From assembly GCA_018806915.1 (NCBI GenBank), contig JAGKQI010000073.1, positions 930,001 through 994,000 of the forward strand: a DNA stretch of 64,000 nt. The letters are read 5' to 3'. The stretch comes from Phytophthora colocasiae (lineage: Eukaryota; Oomycota; Peronosporomycetes; Peronosporales; Peronosporaceae). The notes beneath the pieces were generated by a model that made no database searches, was not told the origin of the DNA, and saw nothing but the letters and a program-made list of their open reading frames with translations. This document shows positions 19,049 to 31,679 of this stretch, piece by piece. A program made the translations under genes and the position numbers. Each line of letters begins with the position of its first letter. Position 1 is the first letter of the stretch.

Positions 19049-19726
19049 TTATGTAGCAGCGTTTGCAGCCGTTCTTGCCCTCTCTAACTTGGCCAATCGG
19101 GTAGCTTTCTTCTGGGTATCACGGGCGAGCTCAATGAGTACCGTGGCGTACTTGTTCTCAAAGTAGCTATTATACTTGGCAGGGACAATTTTAGAGACCT
19201 GCTTCCACGTCTTGCCCTCCATCGCCCACTGAGTGAGCAGCTGGTTCCCGAAATATCTGCCCGAGCTCTTCACCGCTTCGTCGGAGCTCTTGGCTGCATC
19301 AAGGAAAAGCTGCATTGCTTGCTTATCCCCGAATCCGTTGCTGAAAACCTTGGCCACACTCGTTTGCTTGTTGCTGTTTTGCTGGTTCAAGCGGAAGATG
19401 TAGCTCTCCAATCCGCTGAAAGCCTTGCTGCTGAATAGTTCATCCACCGAATTGAACTTCTTTGGGTCCACAGACTTGAAGGTCTGGAATAGGGATGTTC
19501 CGGTCACTTTGGCGATCTTGGGGTTGTCTAGGGCCTTCACAGCCGTTGGCTTAAAGAGTTTTGTAACACTGCTTGGGAGCGTCTGCCACAGCCCTCTCTC
19601 TTCTTCGTCGTCAACGCTCACGGTAGAGCGCAGGAGTCGCTTGGATGGAGAATCATCCAGCGCGGAGACATCAGCAGCAGCGAGGAAAGCGGCAAGGGTC
19701 AGGGCAAAGACAATCAGGAGACGCAT
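19049..19726 (-). CDS. RxLR effector B, copy 2 (225 aa)
   Basis: Protein identical to copy 1 (signal peptide, RLLR at 30-33, EER at 42-44, C-terminal W/Y-like effector domain). Only one silent T/C difference from copy 1 was noticed in the coding sequence (6536 against 19480, approximately). Same initiator-like element upstream at 19763-19770. Intact. Confidence 0.9.
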   Translation of the reverse strand: MRLLIVFALTLAAFLAAADVSALDDSPSKRLLRSTVSVDDEEERGLWQTLPSSVTKLFKPTAVKALDNPKIAKVTGTSLFQTFKSVDPKKFNSVDELFSSKAFSGLESYIFRLNQQNSNKQTSVAKVFSNGFGDKQAMQLFLDAAKSSDEAVKSSGRYFGNQLLTQWAMEGKTWKQVSKIVPAKYNSYFENKYATVLIELARDTQKKATRLAKLERARTAANAAT

Positions 19727-19762
19727 TGTCGGTTGTAGGTTTTCGCACTAGAGAGCAAGCTG

Positions 19763-19770
19763 AAAAATGA
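19763..19770 (-). promoter_or_regulatory. Initiator-like element of effector B2
   Basis: Same TCATTTTT core and spacing as in copy 1. Confidence 0.4.
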
Positions 19771-20730
19771 CAGTTAATCACTCCCTCGTAGAACTTTACG
19801 ATGATTTCAGTAAATTATAGCCGTTCACTCATGCAAACTCTAGGATGGGAGGGCTGTTCACCTTCCTGGTGTCTTGCACAGGTGGTTTCAGTTGTACCGG
19901 ATATCTGTGGAATTACTACAATACTGTATTAATAGTGTGTGTCATTTTGGTCATAGCACTGCCACTCAATTTACTATCGGATTTGCAAGGTTTTTTTTTA
20001 TCAACCTTCGTGTACACAAGTTGTCCGATAGTCAGTGGAGACTTGACAAAAGAGTATCTGGGAGCATGTGAACGCAGGGAAGCGCCCGGACAAAACAAGA
20101 AAAATGGATTTATATGTATATGAACAGGACGAACGAAAATATGTGGAAAAATATAGCGTGGAGTCAACGCAAGTTGCGTTGAACGCAACATCATCTTCGA
20201 GCAGAAGGAGATATCGTCAGACCAAGCAATGCAGGAATTTTGGAGCTCTTGCATTCGACAACTGCAGGCAACCGCGAAAAGAGAAAGGAGATTATCACAA
20301 ACAGGGATCAATGATGGCACGGGGTTTTATTTGGGGACTCAGCTGCTCCAACAAAAAACAAAAGGACTTCATCGAAAGTGGAGATTTAGGAGCAGCAGTG
20401 GATGTTGTTAAATGGCTACAACGCCCTACAAACACCAAAATTGTACGAATTACACTCAAATTTATATCACCAACACTAATATCAGTTGGTAAGCACCCAC
20501 GCATCAACGAACAACACTTTTGAATCAGGCACTGCCACAATCATCCTACACAGCACTGTTCAACGAGCCATCCACACTTTCCAAATTATTAGCCAGCCAG
20601 ATTGTTCACCTTTTTAGCGAATGAAAAGGAGACCCAAACACGGATAGAAAGCAGCTCGTTTTCACCACTTTAGCTTCTCGCCCAACCAACACATATACCT
20701 TGCTACGATCTACGCCACCCCACTGCAACG
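19771..20730. other. Upstream flank of B2, no supported gene
   Basis: Duplicate of 6827-7786 with a single noticed substitution (near 20131). Confidence 0.5.
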
Positions 20731-22319
20731 ATGCCTCGCGCCAAGATCGCTTGGGCCCTTGCAGCTGAAGACCTCTCCATCCACGACAGCAACATGCTGC
20801 TGGAATCCTTCAAGGACTACGTTGTGAACAAGAGCAATCTAAGCTCGTGCTCGCTGTGCTCCGAGCCGGCACCTCATAACATGCGCACGAAGCTGCTGCT
20901 GTGCAAGTGCAAGTCCTGCAAAACCGTAGCCCCGTACGCACGTTGCCCATGGAAGGGAAGGGTGCAGATCTGCATCCTGTCGAACGTGGTGAATCTGTGG
21001 GACACGTTTCGCCTCTTCGCTCTCCCCGCGAGGCGCGTTTGACCGAGAAAATGAAAGCTTTTGCCCGAGACATGTGCACCTACAACCACAAACCTATGAA
21101 TATCTACAACGGGATCGTGAGGCTCTTCCAAGTTGCGGAGGGTGCAATGCCGAAGCTGACGACCGTGCAGCGTTTCGTGCGGCACTACCGCCGAGCTCAT
21201 CTCGGTGGGAGTATTACCACGATGATGTCGTGACGAAGGTCCGGGAGCACGCATACCGCGGAGAGGAAGAACCAGGGCTCCCTTTCACGTTTACATGGCG
21301 CTCTAATTCTAATGGGGAAGCAATTGTTGGCCGTGGTTCTGACGCGGACACCTTTGCTGACTGTCCTCGAAGCTGCTGCTACGCCGACTTGACCGCGATC
21401 CGGCAACCTATGTACTCCACCTAGATACCACCTACAAGTTGAACCAGGTGGAATATCCGGTTATGGTTGTGGGCATCTCCGACTGTATGAGCTCCTTTCA
21501 CCTAGTGGCGTTCTTCATTCTCTCTCAGCAAACTGAGCATCATTTTTCTGAGGTGCTCTCTATGCTCCGTCGAATGTATACACTGGCGACAAACAAACAG
21601 CTCTCAGTTCGCTACATCATGGCTGATGCGGACAAAGCTCAGCGTAATGCGGTGGACTCAGTGCTCGGCGTGGATAACGAACTCGTCAATTTGATGTGCT
21701 ACTTTCACGTAGCTGCCAACGTCTACAAACATACACGTGGTATCCCTATAGCACTTGCTGCTCAAGTTGCTCGAGATATTGCGGATATGCACTATCTCGA
21801 GCAACTTAAGCAGCAACTATGCTACATCGGAGGCTGAGTTGGAGCTTACTAAAGCTCGGTGCATGGAAAGCTGGGATAAGCTTCCTCAGCTCACCAACTT
21901 CGTTACCTACTTCAGGTCGGTGTGGCTGAACTCCATCGCTGGCGGGCCTTCCACACGCCACGCGGTTTTGCTGCTACTAACAATCCTGTAGAGCAGTTCA
22001 ACCGTGCTATCAAGCGCGATTATACACTGCGTGCTCGCCTCAAAATGGGCACACTCATTGATCAGCTCCTACAGCCCGTATATGAGGTGGACACAGCAAG
22101 AAACACACGGCAGCAGCACGTCTGCACAACAACATCAACTTGCCAACCCGTTGCTGGTATGCCTGCCGTCTCCATCCTTGCCTTTTGGAAAGGCTTGCCG
22201 TCACAGGTAGCTCCTCCTTCGTGCGGCGATCCTGCGGGTCGTATACGCGCTCGAGCGTGTCAGAAACTACATTCACAGTATTTGACGTCGCGGGCAGCTG
22301 CTCACCACCTGTAAGAAAG
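20731..22319 (+). pseudogene. Degenerate MULE transposase (unit 2)
   Basis: Same decayed Mutator-like transposase as 7787-9375 with the same frameshifts and motifs (IMADADKAQRNAV, CYFHV, NNPVEQFNRAI). One substitution noted near 21167. Non-functional. Confidence 0.8.
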
Positions 22320-23156
22320 CCGATGGAGTGCTTGAGAGGCATTGTCTCTCGGATGGTCTTTGCTTTCGTCATTTTGTGCACGCGTCGAACCATATCCGGA
22401 CGCGGTTGAATTTCAGTAGCGACTGGGCGTCCCCGAACACCCTCGGTTTTGACGCAGGTAGGTGCGGGACCAGCTTGACCTCTGCGGTCGTGCACGCCTC
22501 GTGTACCGCGGCCGTAACCGAGCTCGCCGTGAACGCAGCGAGAAACAAGCTGCTGGACGACCTGCAAACAATGGGAGTGCACTGGAGTTAGTGTAGAAGC
22601 AATAGCCTGTAATTAGCTAGCCAATATAACCCAGACAATTGCTTACATTCGGCCCCCACCCACCCACCCACCCACCCACCGCCCTTGAGCCTGGTATTCG
22701 CCGGCAACAAACCTCCTACCACCGCGTTTTACGGCTCACCCGAGTGATGATCACACCTTGGCTGTTTGGGGCCGCTCGTAACCTCTTTCTACTATGCTTT
22801 ATCTGATACCCGCAGATTGCAGTATACACGGACAGCATTCTGGCTGCCCTTTCGGGTCCCTTTAATCATCACCAACTTGGATTTGCTGAGGTAACGGGAT
22901 ACGCGCACCGAGCTGACATCAATAGGAAGCGAAAGGGTCCACCCGTGAAGCTGTTCGACCCGTGTAGCGTAAGAGCCGCAAGAACGTCGGCGCGCATGCC
23001 GTGCCGCGTGGCGCCGTAGAGGCAGGATTCCAAATGTGTGGCACACCCACACTCGACTTTGGCTAGGTGCGATTGATCAAATCTGAGTGGAATTATGTGT
23101 TTGCTGGTGCTGGATTCACAATTGAATGATGTTTCTCGTATTTTGTCTTCAACGCA
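22320..23156. other. Non-coding segment after the MULE (unit 2)
   Basis: Duplicate of 9376-10208, with one more CCCA repeat (about 22655-22680). No gene. Confidence 0.5.
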
Positions 23157-23347
23157 GTACGTACACATAATAAGACCGAAATGAAGAAGAGACAAGAATC
23201 ATTCGAAACATGCCAGTCCAACCGTGCGATGCGACGATTGCCTCAAATCTCACTCAGTCTTTCTCGTCATGTCGGAGCCCCCAACGCCCCCACCGGAGAG
23301 ACGACGGACACGCAGAGGATAGCGGAGAGCGCCATGAAGCCTCAATA
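23157..23347 (+). pseudogene. Captured 5' end of the WRKY19-like gene (unit 2)
   Basis: As 10209-10383, but longer by about 20 bp: it keeps CCGGAGAGACGACGGAC, present in the gene at 33190 and missing from unit 1. Unit 2 is therefore closer to the ancestral capture. Confidence 0.75.
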
Positions 23348-23384
23348 TTATTGTCAATAATGACAATAATATTGAGACTTCATG
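23333..23384. repeat. 24-bp palindrome with one mismatch (unit 2)
   Basis: Same fold-back as 10369-10420; one T to C change in the left arm breaks perfect symmetry. Confidence 0.85.
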
Positions 23385-23897
23385 CGCTATTGACAATAAG
23401 GGGCCACTCAATTACCGTCGGACTTGTTTTTCAAGTCGCCTGATGTCCTTCTGCAACTTAAGACGAGTCAAAACACGAAAATAAAATGCACAGCTCAGTG
23501 GTTCCACAAGGGAAAAATTGAGGAATACTGGACTTCCGCAATTTGAAGAGAAAGAAACTACTCAGACTGTGCACTCTTCGATCTACCGTGATGAATGCGC
23601 AGAGGTTTATTAAACGTGATTATCGTTTTCATAAGCAAAACATAATATTCATGTTCGGCTCTTCTGCCGCGCAAATTCACCAGTCACTCGTGCTTGTCAA
23701 TAATGCTGGACATCAAAACCGTGGGCTCCGACGTGCCGCAAGCAGAGCAAGATGAAACCATGGCGGACTTGGTCTTCTTCATAAACACGTTCGGCTCCAC
23801 ACAAGCGGTTCAAGAAATGCAAGTTAGCCATGGTGATCCCACATCTTCTTCTATGTTTCCGCTATTCGATGGTGTCTTTTTAGAACGTGTCTAGAAG
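23385..23897 (+). pseudogene. Rearranged fragments of the coiled-coil gene (unit 2)
   Basis: Duplicate of 10421-10933, including the short ATG-started frame at 23703-23894. Confidence 0.5.
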
Positions 23898-24121
23898 AAG
23901 GCCTATTTTGTTCCACGGGGCAAGTCGTAACCCACAGTCCCGCGATCCAGCATTATTGACATTTTATCTCAACGCAAGCAGCCATGGAAACATCTAGATT
24001 GCGGTAATGAATCGCACAATCTCCCCACAGAAACACCGCTTGCATGAAGGAGAGGTTGAAAGTCTCGTAAACTTGGACATAGATGATGGAAATTAAATAA
24101 AAAGAGGGTCATTTTTAAGTT
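23898..24121 (+). promoter_or_regulatory. Orphan RxLR-type promoter region (unit 2)
   Basis: Duplicate of 10934-11157; initiator-like TCATTTTTAAG at 24109-24119; no effector follows. Confidence 0.6.
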
Positions 24122-24538
24122 CATTCTTCTGGCGGGTAGCGTAGGTAGTGGAGAAGGAAAGAGGAGAAGAAGTAGTGTGTAGTGGCTGTCAAAAGACGAA
24201 GTGATAGATTTAGCAGTTAGAGTTCCTCTACTGGCAGAACTGTTGGTTCTGCCATGTCTGTACTAGTAAATACTATCACTATAGTGGGATCCATAGTTAT
24301 CTACTTGAAGAGGGTAGTACATAATAAAGTATGACAAAGAGAACACCGTAACAGCCTCCCTGCATCTTTGCATATTATGTGACATTTCACAACCCAGAGG
24401 TATATCGAGATTATACAGGTGACTGGTCACAAAAGATTTGGAGTAAGGAAACGGAGGCTCGCTGATCGAACTTCGCCCCGAAAGCTTGCTGGTTAGGGGA
24501 AGGGAGACACCTTCGTACGTCATGCCCCGAAGCTGCAA
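24122..24538. other. Shuffled non-coding segment (unit 2)
   Basis: Duplicate of 11158-11574, including the 33-bp CABIN1-like scrap at 24321-24353. Confidence 0.5.
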
Positions 24539-25601
24539 TATATTGCAGTGTACGTTGACGACTTACTGATCATTGCGCCTACACCAGCACTCGTCAGTGA
24601 GCTGAAATCAGCCCTGAAAAAAAGATTCTCCATGTCAGATTTAGGGGAGGTAAAGTGCTTACTCGGCTGGTCTATTCAACGTGACCGTTAGAACCGAACG
24701 ATGTTTATCCACCAATACAAGTACGCTACGAAGGTCATTGACCGCTTTAGCGACTACATTCCGTAGCCTATAGCAACACCAGCAGAACGGAACGCCAAAC
24801 TCTCCGTAAGCAGCTAGCCTAGCACCAGCAGAACGGAACGCCAAACTCTCCGTAAGCAGCCAGCCTAGCAGTGAACAAGAGAAAGATGCGAAAATCAATT
24901 CCGTATCGCCAAGCAGTAGGAAGTGTCATGTATTTAATGATTGGGACCCGACCCGACATGGCAATTCTTTATGCGCGAGGTCAGTCAGTTCCTTGGCATA
25001 GACCATTGGAAAGCAGTCATTCGTGGACTAATAAAGTATCTGTCAGGAACGAAAGAATATGGTCTCCTTCTGGGAGGCTCGTCCGACGTTACCTCGGAGA
25101 ACCTAGCCGACCAGCTACTTGCCTACTGACTATGCTAACTGTCCCGACACGAGACGCTCCGTCGGTGGGTATGTGACTACGCTTACCAGCAGTCCAATCT
25201 CATGGCTCTCCCGTAAGCATAAAAACCGTGGTTCTATATACCACAGAGGTAGAATATATAGCCCTGTGTCACTGCATGCAAGAGATGATTTTCCTCAAAC
25301 TTCTCCTTGAAGAACTTGGCTTTGCTACAACGCAGGCTAACACTATATATGAGGACAACCAAAGCGGCATCAAAATCTGATACAATCCCGAACTTCACGG
25401 ACGATCAAAGCATATACACGTACGATACTGTTTCGTACAAGAAAAGGTAGAGAGGCATGAATTTAACGTCACCGACTGCAATACGAAAGAGATGATAGCT
25501 GACATCTTCACTAAAGCTTTAGACAAGCACCAGTTCAGAGAACTAAGGGCCAAGCTCAGGATAAAACTCCTGAAAGCTGGATCCGGCCACCCAGTATAGA
25601 A
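24539..25601 (+). pseudogene. Degenerate Copia reverse transcriptase/RNase H (unit 2)
   Basis: Same Copia remnant as 11575-12636, with YVDDLLI, ADIFTKAL and the 46-bp tandem duplication (24777-24868). A one-base difference near 25097 slightly changes the open stretches compared with unit 1. Confidence 0.85.
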
Positions 25602-25622
25602 ATACACTGGTAATACAACTGC

Positions 25623-26369
25623 ATGAAGCGTGCCTATCTCCTGCGTCCTTTTAGATTTTTTCCCACTGGGTTTTATCTTTTTGGTCGCTTCGTAAAGGGC
25701 AGTGGAGGAGGCAAGCCGTCCCTCTCCGGGAAAAGGAAGCCTACTTCCACTGCAGCCAAGGAGAGGGCCCAGAAGGCAAGGAGGAAAGCGCAGGCATCTC
25801 GGAAGGTAGGAGCAGCAGAGATTGACGGAGCAGCTGCGCTCCTTAGCGTCGCTGTAGAAGGCTCAAGAGGCGTAGCCGGCAGATCCAGGTATCGCGAGGG
25901 TGTGGCCGTGCCACGGGCTGATCAAGACACCGCATCGGAGCCAGATATGAGTAATGTCACTAACTTGAGGGTATATAGTGACATTTCTTGTGCCACCAAT
26001 GCTAGAAGTGCTTTCACAGAACATGGTGTAACCCAAGATCCCACCAGTGTCACAGTGCAGTTTGCGACCGCCAGCAATGAGACTCCTGCAACCGACCAAG
26101 AGGCTGGAGCTACAGACCAAGGCACTGTTATATTGTCTGTGGTAAACTACTATGACCAGAACTATGGTCGGCAGTGGCTCACGGTCAAGTCTGACTACGT
26201 ATCAACCAAGCAAACGTGGAATGTTGCTCGGATTATCCAGCGAAAAAAACCTGTCGATCTGGCTTCATGTACCGAGTTCTGTGGTGTCGCAAGAAGAGCG
26301 TGGGTGGGCGATACTATCAACGGACATGGGAGCCTAGACGAGTGCTTTTGGAAGACGGTTCTCGAATGA
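25623..26369 (+). CDS. Hypothetical protein, 248 aa, of unknown origin
   Basis: ATG-started open frame that in unit 1 is interrupted near its start by one extra T. It begins with a hydrophobic/aromatic stretch (RFFPTGFYLFGRF), then a Lys/Arg/Ala-rich low-complexity segment, then a mixed region (NYYDQNYGRQW, CTEFCGVARRAWVG). No family is recognised. It lies between Copia and hAT remnants and is followed by further broken frames of similar style to about 27300, so it is probably the first part of a decayed gene or element rather than an active gene. Confidence 0.3.
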   Translation: MKRAYLLRPFRFFPTGFYLFGRFVKGSGGGKPSLSGKRKPTSTAAKERAQKARRKAQASRKVGAAEIDGAAALLSVAVEGSRGVAGRSRYREGVAVPRADQDTASEPDMSNVTNLRVYSDISCATNARSAFTEHGVTQDPTSVTVQFATASNETPATDQEAGATDQGTVILSVVNYYDQNYGRQWLTVKSDYVSTKQTWNVARIIQRKKPVDLASCTEFCGVARRAWVGDTINGHGSLDECFWKTVLE

Positions 26370-27603
26370 GCTAGATCTCGTGGACCGGTGGAAAAACACG
26401 GAGATAGGCAGGTTTGACGACTTCTTCAGGGACGATGAATTCGGAAGTTCACGATTGGAATCATCAAATCAGCTCGCAGATCAATGAATGGTTCTGGGAG
26501 GCTGCTTCCGGGGCGAAAATTCAATCCCACAGCTTCACATTCAGCTGGCCCTACGCCTGGACATCATCACGCGTCCGAATGCGGACTTCCAGAAGCCGTA
26601 CTTCGGCTACAAGCACGATGCAGAGACAGGCGAGAGCGTGGCGGCTGACCTGGAGGCGATGTCTTACGCTGACGTGCTGACGCGCCTGATCGATTTAACA
26701 TACGTAACGATCGAAGGTAAGCCAATTCGCTGGGTGCACGACAAGTACTTCTCGCGCGTGAGCAAAGTTCATCACGCGTACGGAGGACTGGCGGCCCGTT
26801 CAACCAGTCAGACCTAAAGACGAATCCGACGAATACGGTGAGTGCGTTTATCGCGAAGTACCCGCAAACTGTGTCGACGCTGCTGTCGTTGCCAGACTGC
26901 GACTACTTCCTGGCCGCACTGGTGGCAAGCCTGTGAACTTCGTCGAAACGGAGTTCAAGTTGTTGTTCGACAGCGTAAGCGGATACGCGTCGTTCGCGGG
27001 CATCTCTCTGGCCCGGCCTATAGTTGGCGCTGCCTGGGGCCGTGGGTATGTCGTTCAACCCCACGCCCGGCGTGTTTTGCCCCCACAAGCTGGTCGCTCA
27101 CAGTTGGTTGTTGGTGATGCTGGCTGTGAAATTCGACAAGTTATCAGTGAGGTCCCGGAAACGGCGACTATCAAGGAGCTGTCTGCTTGTGAGTCAGCTG
27201 TGCAGAACGAGAGTCTCCGATGCAGAACTTGGACTCGTGGAAGGTTGCGAGCTCAGCCTGCCCAATTGGGTGGATGGATGGGTATCGTTGAGTAAGATGG
27301 CAGTCACGACAATCCCAAGATTAAGAAATTGACGAGGAGGGACAGAATTATCTGGGGCCTCAGTCTTGCGATGGCGATGCAGACATTTATGAACAACTTG
27401 GCGTCACGACGTATATTTTCTTATAGTTGGAATGAGCTGTCGTCGTCGATAACTTCCTGTAGACCACGTGATATGAGGTGGTTTCACAGCGATGGCATTG
27501 TCTTCGTAGAGATTCTCAAATGCACGCTGTGCTTATGTGGTGATGAACAGCGCGGCTTTGTGGGTATCGAAGATTATTCACCCTCGCTGCCGTTTCCATC
27601 GCT
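26370..27603 (+). other. Unidentified degenerate coding sequence (unit 2)
   Basis: Duplicate of 13406-14639: open stretches in shifting frames (26488-26817, 26933-27295, 27329-27607). One recognisable globular-looking part, MSYADVLTRLIDLTYVTIEG, could not be assigned. Confidence 0.3.
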
Positions 27604-29774
27604 TTAAAGCTTTTCAGTGGCTTTGTTGAAATTCATAAATGACTGCATTTCGGATACTGCTTGAACCGCTTCATCTCCAAGTCGAGCTCGGGTAACACTC
27701 ACAGTGGACCCTGCAGAAGAAAATGCTTGTTCACTCGGAACGGAAGTTGCTATCACGGCGAGGAAATCGCGTGCCATCAGTTGGATTCGAGGAAACCCGA
27801 CAAGGCTTCTTATCCATTTGCAAACCTCACTGCTGTTGGTTTTGCTGTGCATGGTTTTATCTCGATGGGCCAGCCATCGATCCAGTTCAGATGAAAATGG
27901 TTCATCATCAAATGTCGTGGGTGCTTCAATACCGTATGAGTCATCGATAAGATCGTTGAGCGCATCGTGAAGCTCAGCATCTTGCTCTTCCTGTGGACTT
28001 CTTTGTGGAGTGCGCGATTCGTGTTGCTGAGCCTCGAATGTGGCTCGATACTTTGATTCATACTCATCACAGACACATCGTTTAAAGGGCTCCATGTCGG
28101 TATCCCCACTTTGCACCAACTGTTTCGCTCTTGGATCCAGCACAGCTGCAATTTTTGCCTGGCGGGTTTTCACGGCTTCTTTGTATGCACCCAGTTTCGC
28201 CTCGAAGGCTGTTGCGAAGGCAATTGTGTATTGCGAAGTGGCGCTCCTAACGACTTTTGTAGCGTGGTTGGAGATCATATCAAATACGACAACTGCCATA
28301 CCAAACGTTGGATAGTTTTTCCAGACATCATGGTGGTAGCAGCTTTCACCGGTGTCAAGAAACGATGAAATTGGCTGAGTGCGTCCCATGTGTCGGGAGA
28401 AAGCTCACGCGCAAGGCGACTTTCAGGTCCAATCTTGAATTCTGTGTATCCCGTGTGGCGTTCGCGAATTCGTCGCTGTAACTCCTCGACAGGCTTTCGA
28501 AGTTTTATAGCAGTCGATACCATATCCCACGTGCTGTTCCAGTGAGTCACACAGTCTAGTTCGGGGGATTCGGAATGAAATTTGCAGCGCATCGCACACG
28601 CTCTTTAGGGCTTCGAGTAGTGACGGGGACTCAGCAATCTTCTTCAAAATATCGCGAACAACTCCAATGCTACTGTCGACAAAAGGGCATTTTTGTAGAC
28701 CTTCTTTCACAGGAAGTTGAAGGACATGCGCCATGCAATGAACTTGAAAAACTACAGGGGCCTCTGTGTCATTGATCGCGGTGGACGTTTTCACGGCAGC
28801 GGATGACGCAATGTTGATTTCCATTTGCTGACGGAGTTGATTAGGTAGGCTACTTTTGATCGCATCAACCATGGTGCCATTGTTGCCCGCGTTATCAGTC
28901 GTAATTGCCCATAATGACTTAGCAGCTCGCCATCCATTTCCATTATGACGTCAAGAAGGTGATCGGCAAGCCGCACACCCGTGTGCGGATACTCAACTCT
29001 CTTAAATAATAACAGATCGCACGATTCAGTCCGATCTCATCCAGTGAGTGTATCTACCATGTACCCCCGCTTTGCTGCAGAAGTCCACATATCGGTGGTC
29101 ATACTAGTACGACAACCGATACATTCACTGATCAGCGTCTTCCTCACCAGCTCTTTTTCCATTTTCCATTTTATTGTTACATGACGTCGAACGGTCTGCC
29201 GGACAGGAACCTTGTAATCTGGTTGAAGCGTATTGCAAAAGGCTACAAACATCTTATCATCGACAATTGCAAAGGGCTGCGAGTCTGCGACGATCCAATC
29301 CACCAAGGCACTGTCCGCTGTTGACTTATAAAATTCACCGTCCGTTCGTTGCTTTACACACCTTTCAAAGTAGCGCAGAAGGTCACTTTGTTGTGAAGCG
29401 CTTGCAGCAGTAGATCAGCTGAATGATAAGTTCGCAAACGCCTGCGCATAGTTGTATGCGCTTTCGAGTTCCAAATCTGAGTCTTTGCACTGCGAGTACA
29501 ACACAGACATGAAGGTCCATCATCAAGCTCCTCGATAAACTCCCAAATGTTCAGGTCGTTTCTGTGCCCTCTGCCCACTTGACATCGATGTCGACGCTGC
29601 CACCTCTGCGTCAGTCTCTGGCTCTGGTTCTGCATCCGCTGTCACTTCACAGTTGTTAAACTCTCCAGGCCATTCCCGCTCCATATCGTGATCTCTCTCC
29701 ATCCTCGGTCGAGGACGAGCAGCGCACGCAGGGGACACGCCGAAGAGTAGGGAGGATTGTCTGGGTTCCTTCAC
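27604..29774 (-). pseudogene. Degenerate hAT transposase (unit 2)
   Basis: Same BED finger, core and dimerisation motifs as 14640-16811, same frameshifts, a few substitutions. An indel near 29045 shortens one open part. Confidence 0.85.
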
Positions 29775-29919
29775 GAAGCGTGTCTGAGTTCCTTCTCGGG
29801 ATCCGTATCCGGAATGCAGATTCCGGATAACCTGTCGATATCTATCAATCGGAGTCGAATTCCGTGCACTTCCGATCGAGTGGCTGGCCCAATCGAACGA
29901 TTAAAAATTTAACACCCCT

Positions 29920-30000
29920 ACATGTTACTGCTGTACATTCCGCCCCGTACAGTGTCGATAAATCTTGGAATTGCCACGATAGCCGACCCATAGTGACAGA
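29920..30000 (-). pseudogene. 81-bp captured piece of the membrane-protein gene (unit 2)
   Basis: Duplicate of 16957-17037; matches 45349-45429 with one difference. Confidence 0.85.
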
Positions 30001-30059
30001 CTTTGATCTGTCACAGAGCAGGCTGAAGCCATTTACCAGCAGCTTCTCGCTTGAGCCCT

Positions 30060-30995
30060 CGTCTCGAGTATTTGTGCCTCAAAAACCAGGCTGCAATGGC
30101 AGCTGAAGCTAGGAATTTCGACCGGGCTCTGGGTTTCTTTGCATCTGCGCTGGAACTGGACGCAACGGACGTCGTTGTGTGGTATCAGATGGCTACAACG
30201 GCATTGGAGACGGGCAAGCTGTGGCTCGCTAGACGGACTTTGGAGGATTCAAAGTGGATGCCACGTATTGGCCACTAGTGGAGACATTGGCTGAAGTTCT
30301 GAATCAAATTGGAGATGTGGACGAGTACAAGAGGATGGCGGAGTATATCCGACATCATGACGGACAGTGTGCTACAGTGAGAGTTATTGATGATGAAGAG
30401 ATCAAGAACCCAACAAAGAGAGAGATGAAGCTGTTGAAGAAGGCAAAGAGGAAGTTACAACATCTAAAGGAACTTGATAAAGTGGCAGTGTTGAGAAGGG
30501 AGATTCAGCTACAGGAGATGAAGACGCAGCTCGAAACGAAGATGCAGTCGAGGAAATATGAGTTGCAGCAGCCTTCGTGGAGTTCATTGGGAAATTATTA
30601 CTTGAAGCTTTTGAGGAGAATAACAGGGATGAGAGATTTGATGTGTTGCGTGCGAAAGTGGAGATTCACGTAGGGTATGATCAAGAAGAGAAGGCTGATG
30701 TGGAGATGGAGACAGAAGACGCGGAGGATGGCAAATCAGTGGAGAGTTGCCACAGGATGAAAGCGATCACCCGCCTCCAGCTAAGCGTTTGAAACACAAG
30801 GCTTCTACTGCTTTGGAGACATCACTTTCCACTGGTATTTCGGATAATGATACCCAAGACAGCGGGACCCTTGCACAAGAACTCGCGGAATTTATGCCCA
30901 GGAGGCGTAAGTCACGGCGTCTTGAAGAGCGATTGCGTGAAGAGGCCCTCTTCAAGGAGATAATAAAGTATGACAAAGAGCACACCGTAACAATT
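30060..30995 (+). pseudogene. CABIN1/Hir3-like TPR gene fragment (unit 2)
   Basis: As 17097-18033. This copy keeps the Trp codon lost in unit 1 (near 30223), but one G is missing near 30590, breaking the frame at SSLG. The two copies thus carry different lesions added after duplication, as expected for a sequence under no constraint. Confidence 0.55.
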
Positions 30996-31679
30996 CTTAA
31001 GTGCGGAAGACAATCTGCTGCTGGTGATGTTTCTGCACTAAATGACGCTCCATCCAAGCGACTCCTTCGCGCTACCGTGAGCGTTGATAAAGAAAAAGAA
31101 GAAGAAGAGAGAGGGGTGATTCAGAAGATCTCAAGTACCGTCTCGAAAATCGCCAAGCCGAATCAAACGGCTATCAAGAACATGGACGCCGATATCGCCA
31201 AACTGACCGGAACTTCCATCGCCAAAGCGACCGGTACTTCTATGCTTCAAACCTTCAAGGCTGTAGACCCGAAGAATTTCAAGTCGGTGGATGACCTCTT
31301 CCGCAGCAAGGCTTTCCATACATTTGAAAGCTACATCTTCCGCTTCAACCAGCAAGGCGTTACCAAGCAAACGGATGTGGTCAGGATTTTCAGAGTTGGA
31401 TTCGGGGATAAGAAAGCGCTGAAGCTTTTCATAAAAGCAGGCGAGAGCTCTGACGAGACGGTGAGGGCGACGGGCAAGTACTTCCAAGACCAGCTCCTCA
31501 ACCAGTTGACAACGGAGGGTAAATTGTGGTCGGATGTCAAATGGATTTTCCCTAGGAAGTATAAGGCCTACTTCGCGGACGAGTACTTCAAGCTACTCAT
31601 TAAGCAGTACCGGGAATCAGAGAAGCAACGATTTGCCCAGATAAAGAAGGAGTTCGCGGCTGCAAAAGCTGCCGCATAA
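30894..31679 (+). CDS. Effector A, copy 3: signal-peptide-less fusion (261 aa)
   Basis: Same fusion frame as 17932-18717: CABIN1-like basic tail, bridge, RLLR, EER-like stretch, effector domain. No differences from copy 2 were noticed in the coding part. Lacks a signal peptide and the native A promoter; convergent with effector B3. Confidence 0.65.
   Translation: MPRRRKSRRLEERLREEALFKEIIKYDKEHTVTILKCGRQSAAGDVSALNDAPSKRLLRATVSVDKEKEEEERGVIQKISSTVSKIAKPNQTAIKNMDADIAKLTGTSIAKATGTSMLQTFKAVDPKNFKSVDDLFRSKAFHTFESYIFRFNQQGVTKQTDVVRIFRVGFGDKKALKLFIKAGESSDETVRATGKYFQDQLLNQLTTEGKLWSDVKWIFPRKYKAYFADEYFKLLIKQYRESEKQRFAQIKKEFAAAKAAA

Larger units (their letters stand above)
18034..30995 (+). repeat. Tandem array unit 2 (12,962 bp)
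   Basis: Second complete unit; same order of components as unit 1. It starts at CTTAAGTGCGG, the leader remnant of effector A, directly joined to the CABIN1-like fragment. Identity with unit 1 is about 99.8 percent by eye. Confidence 0.9.
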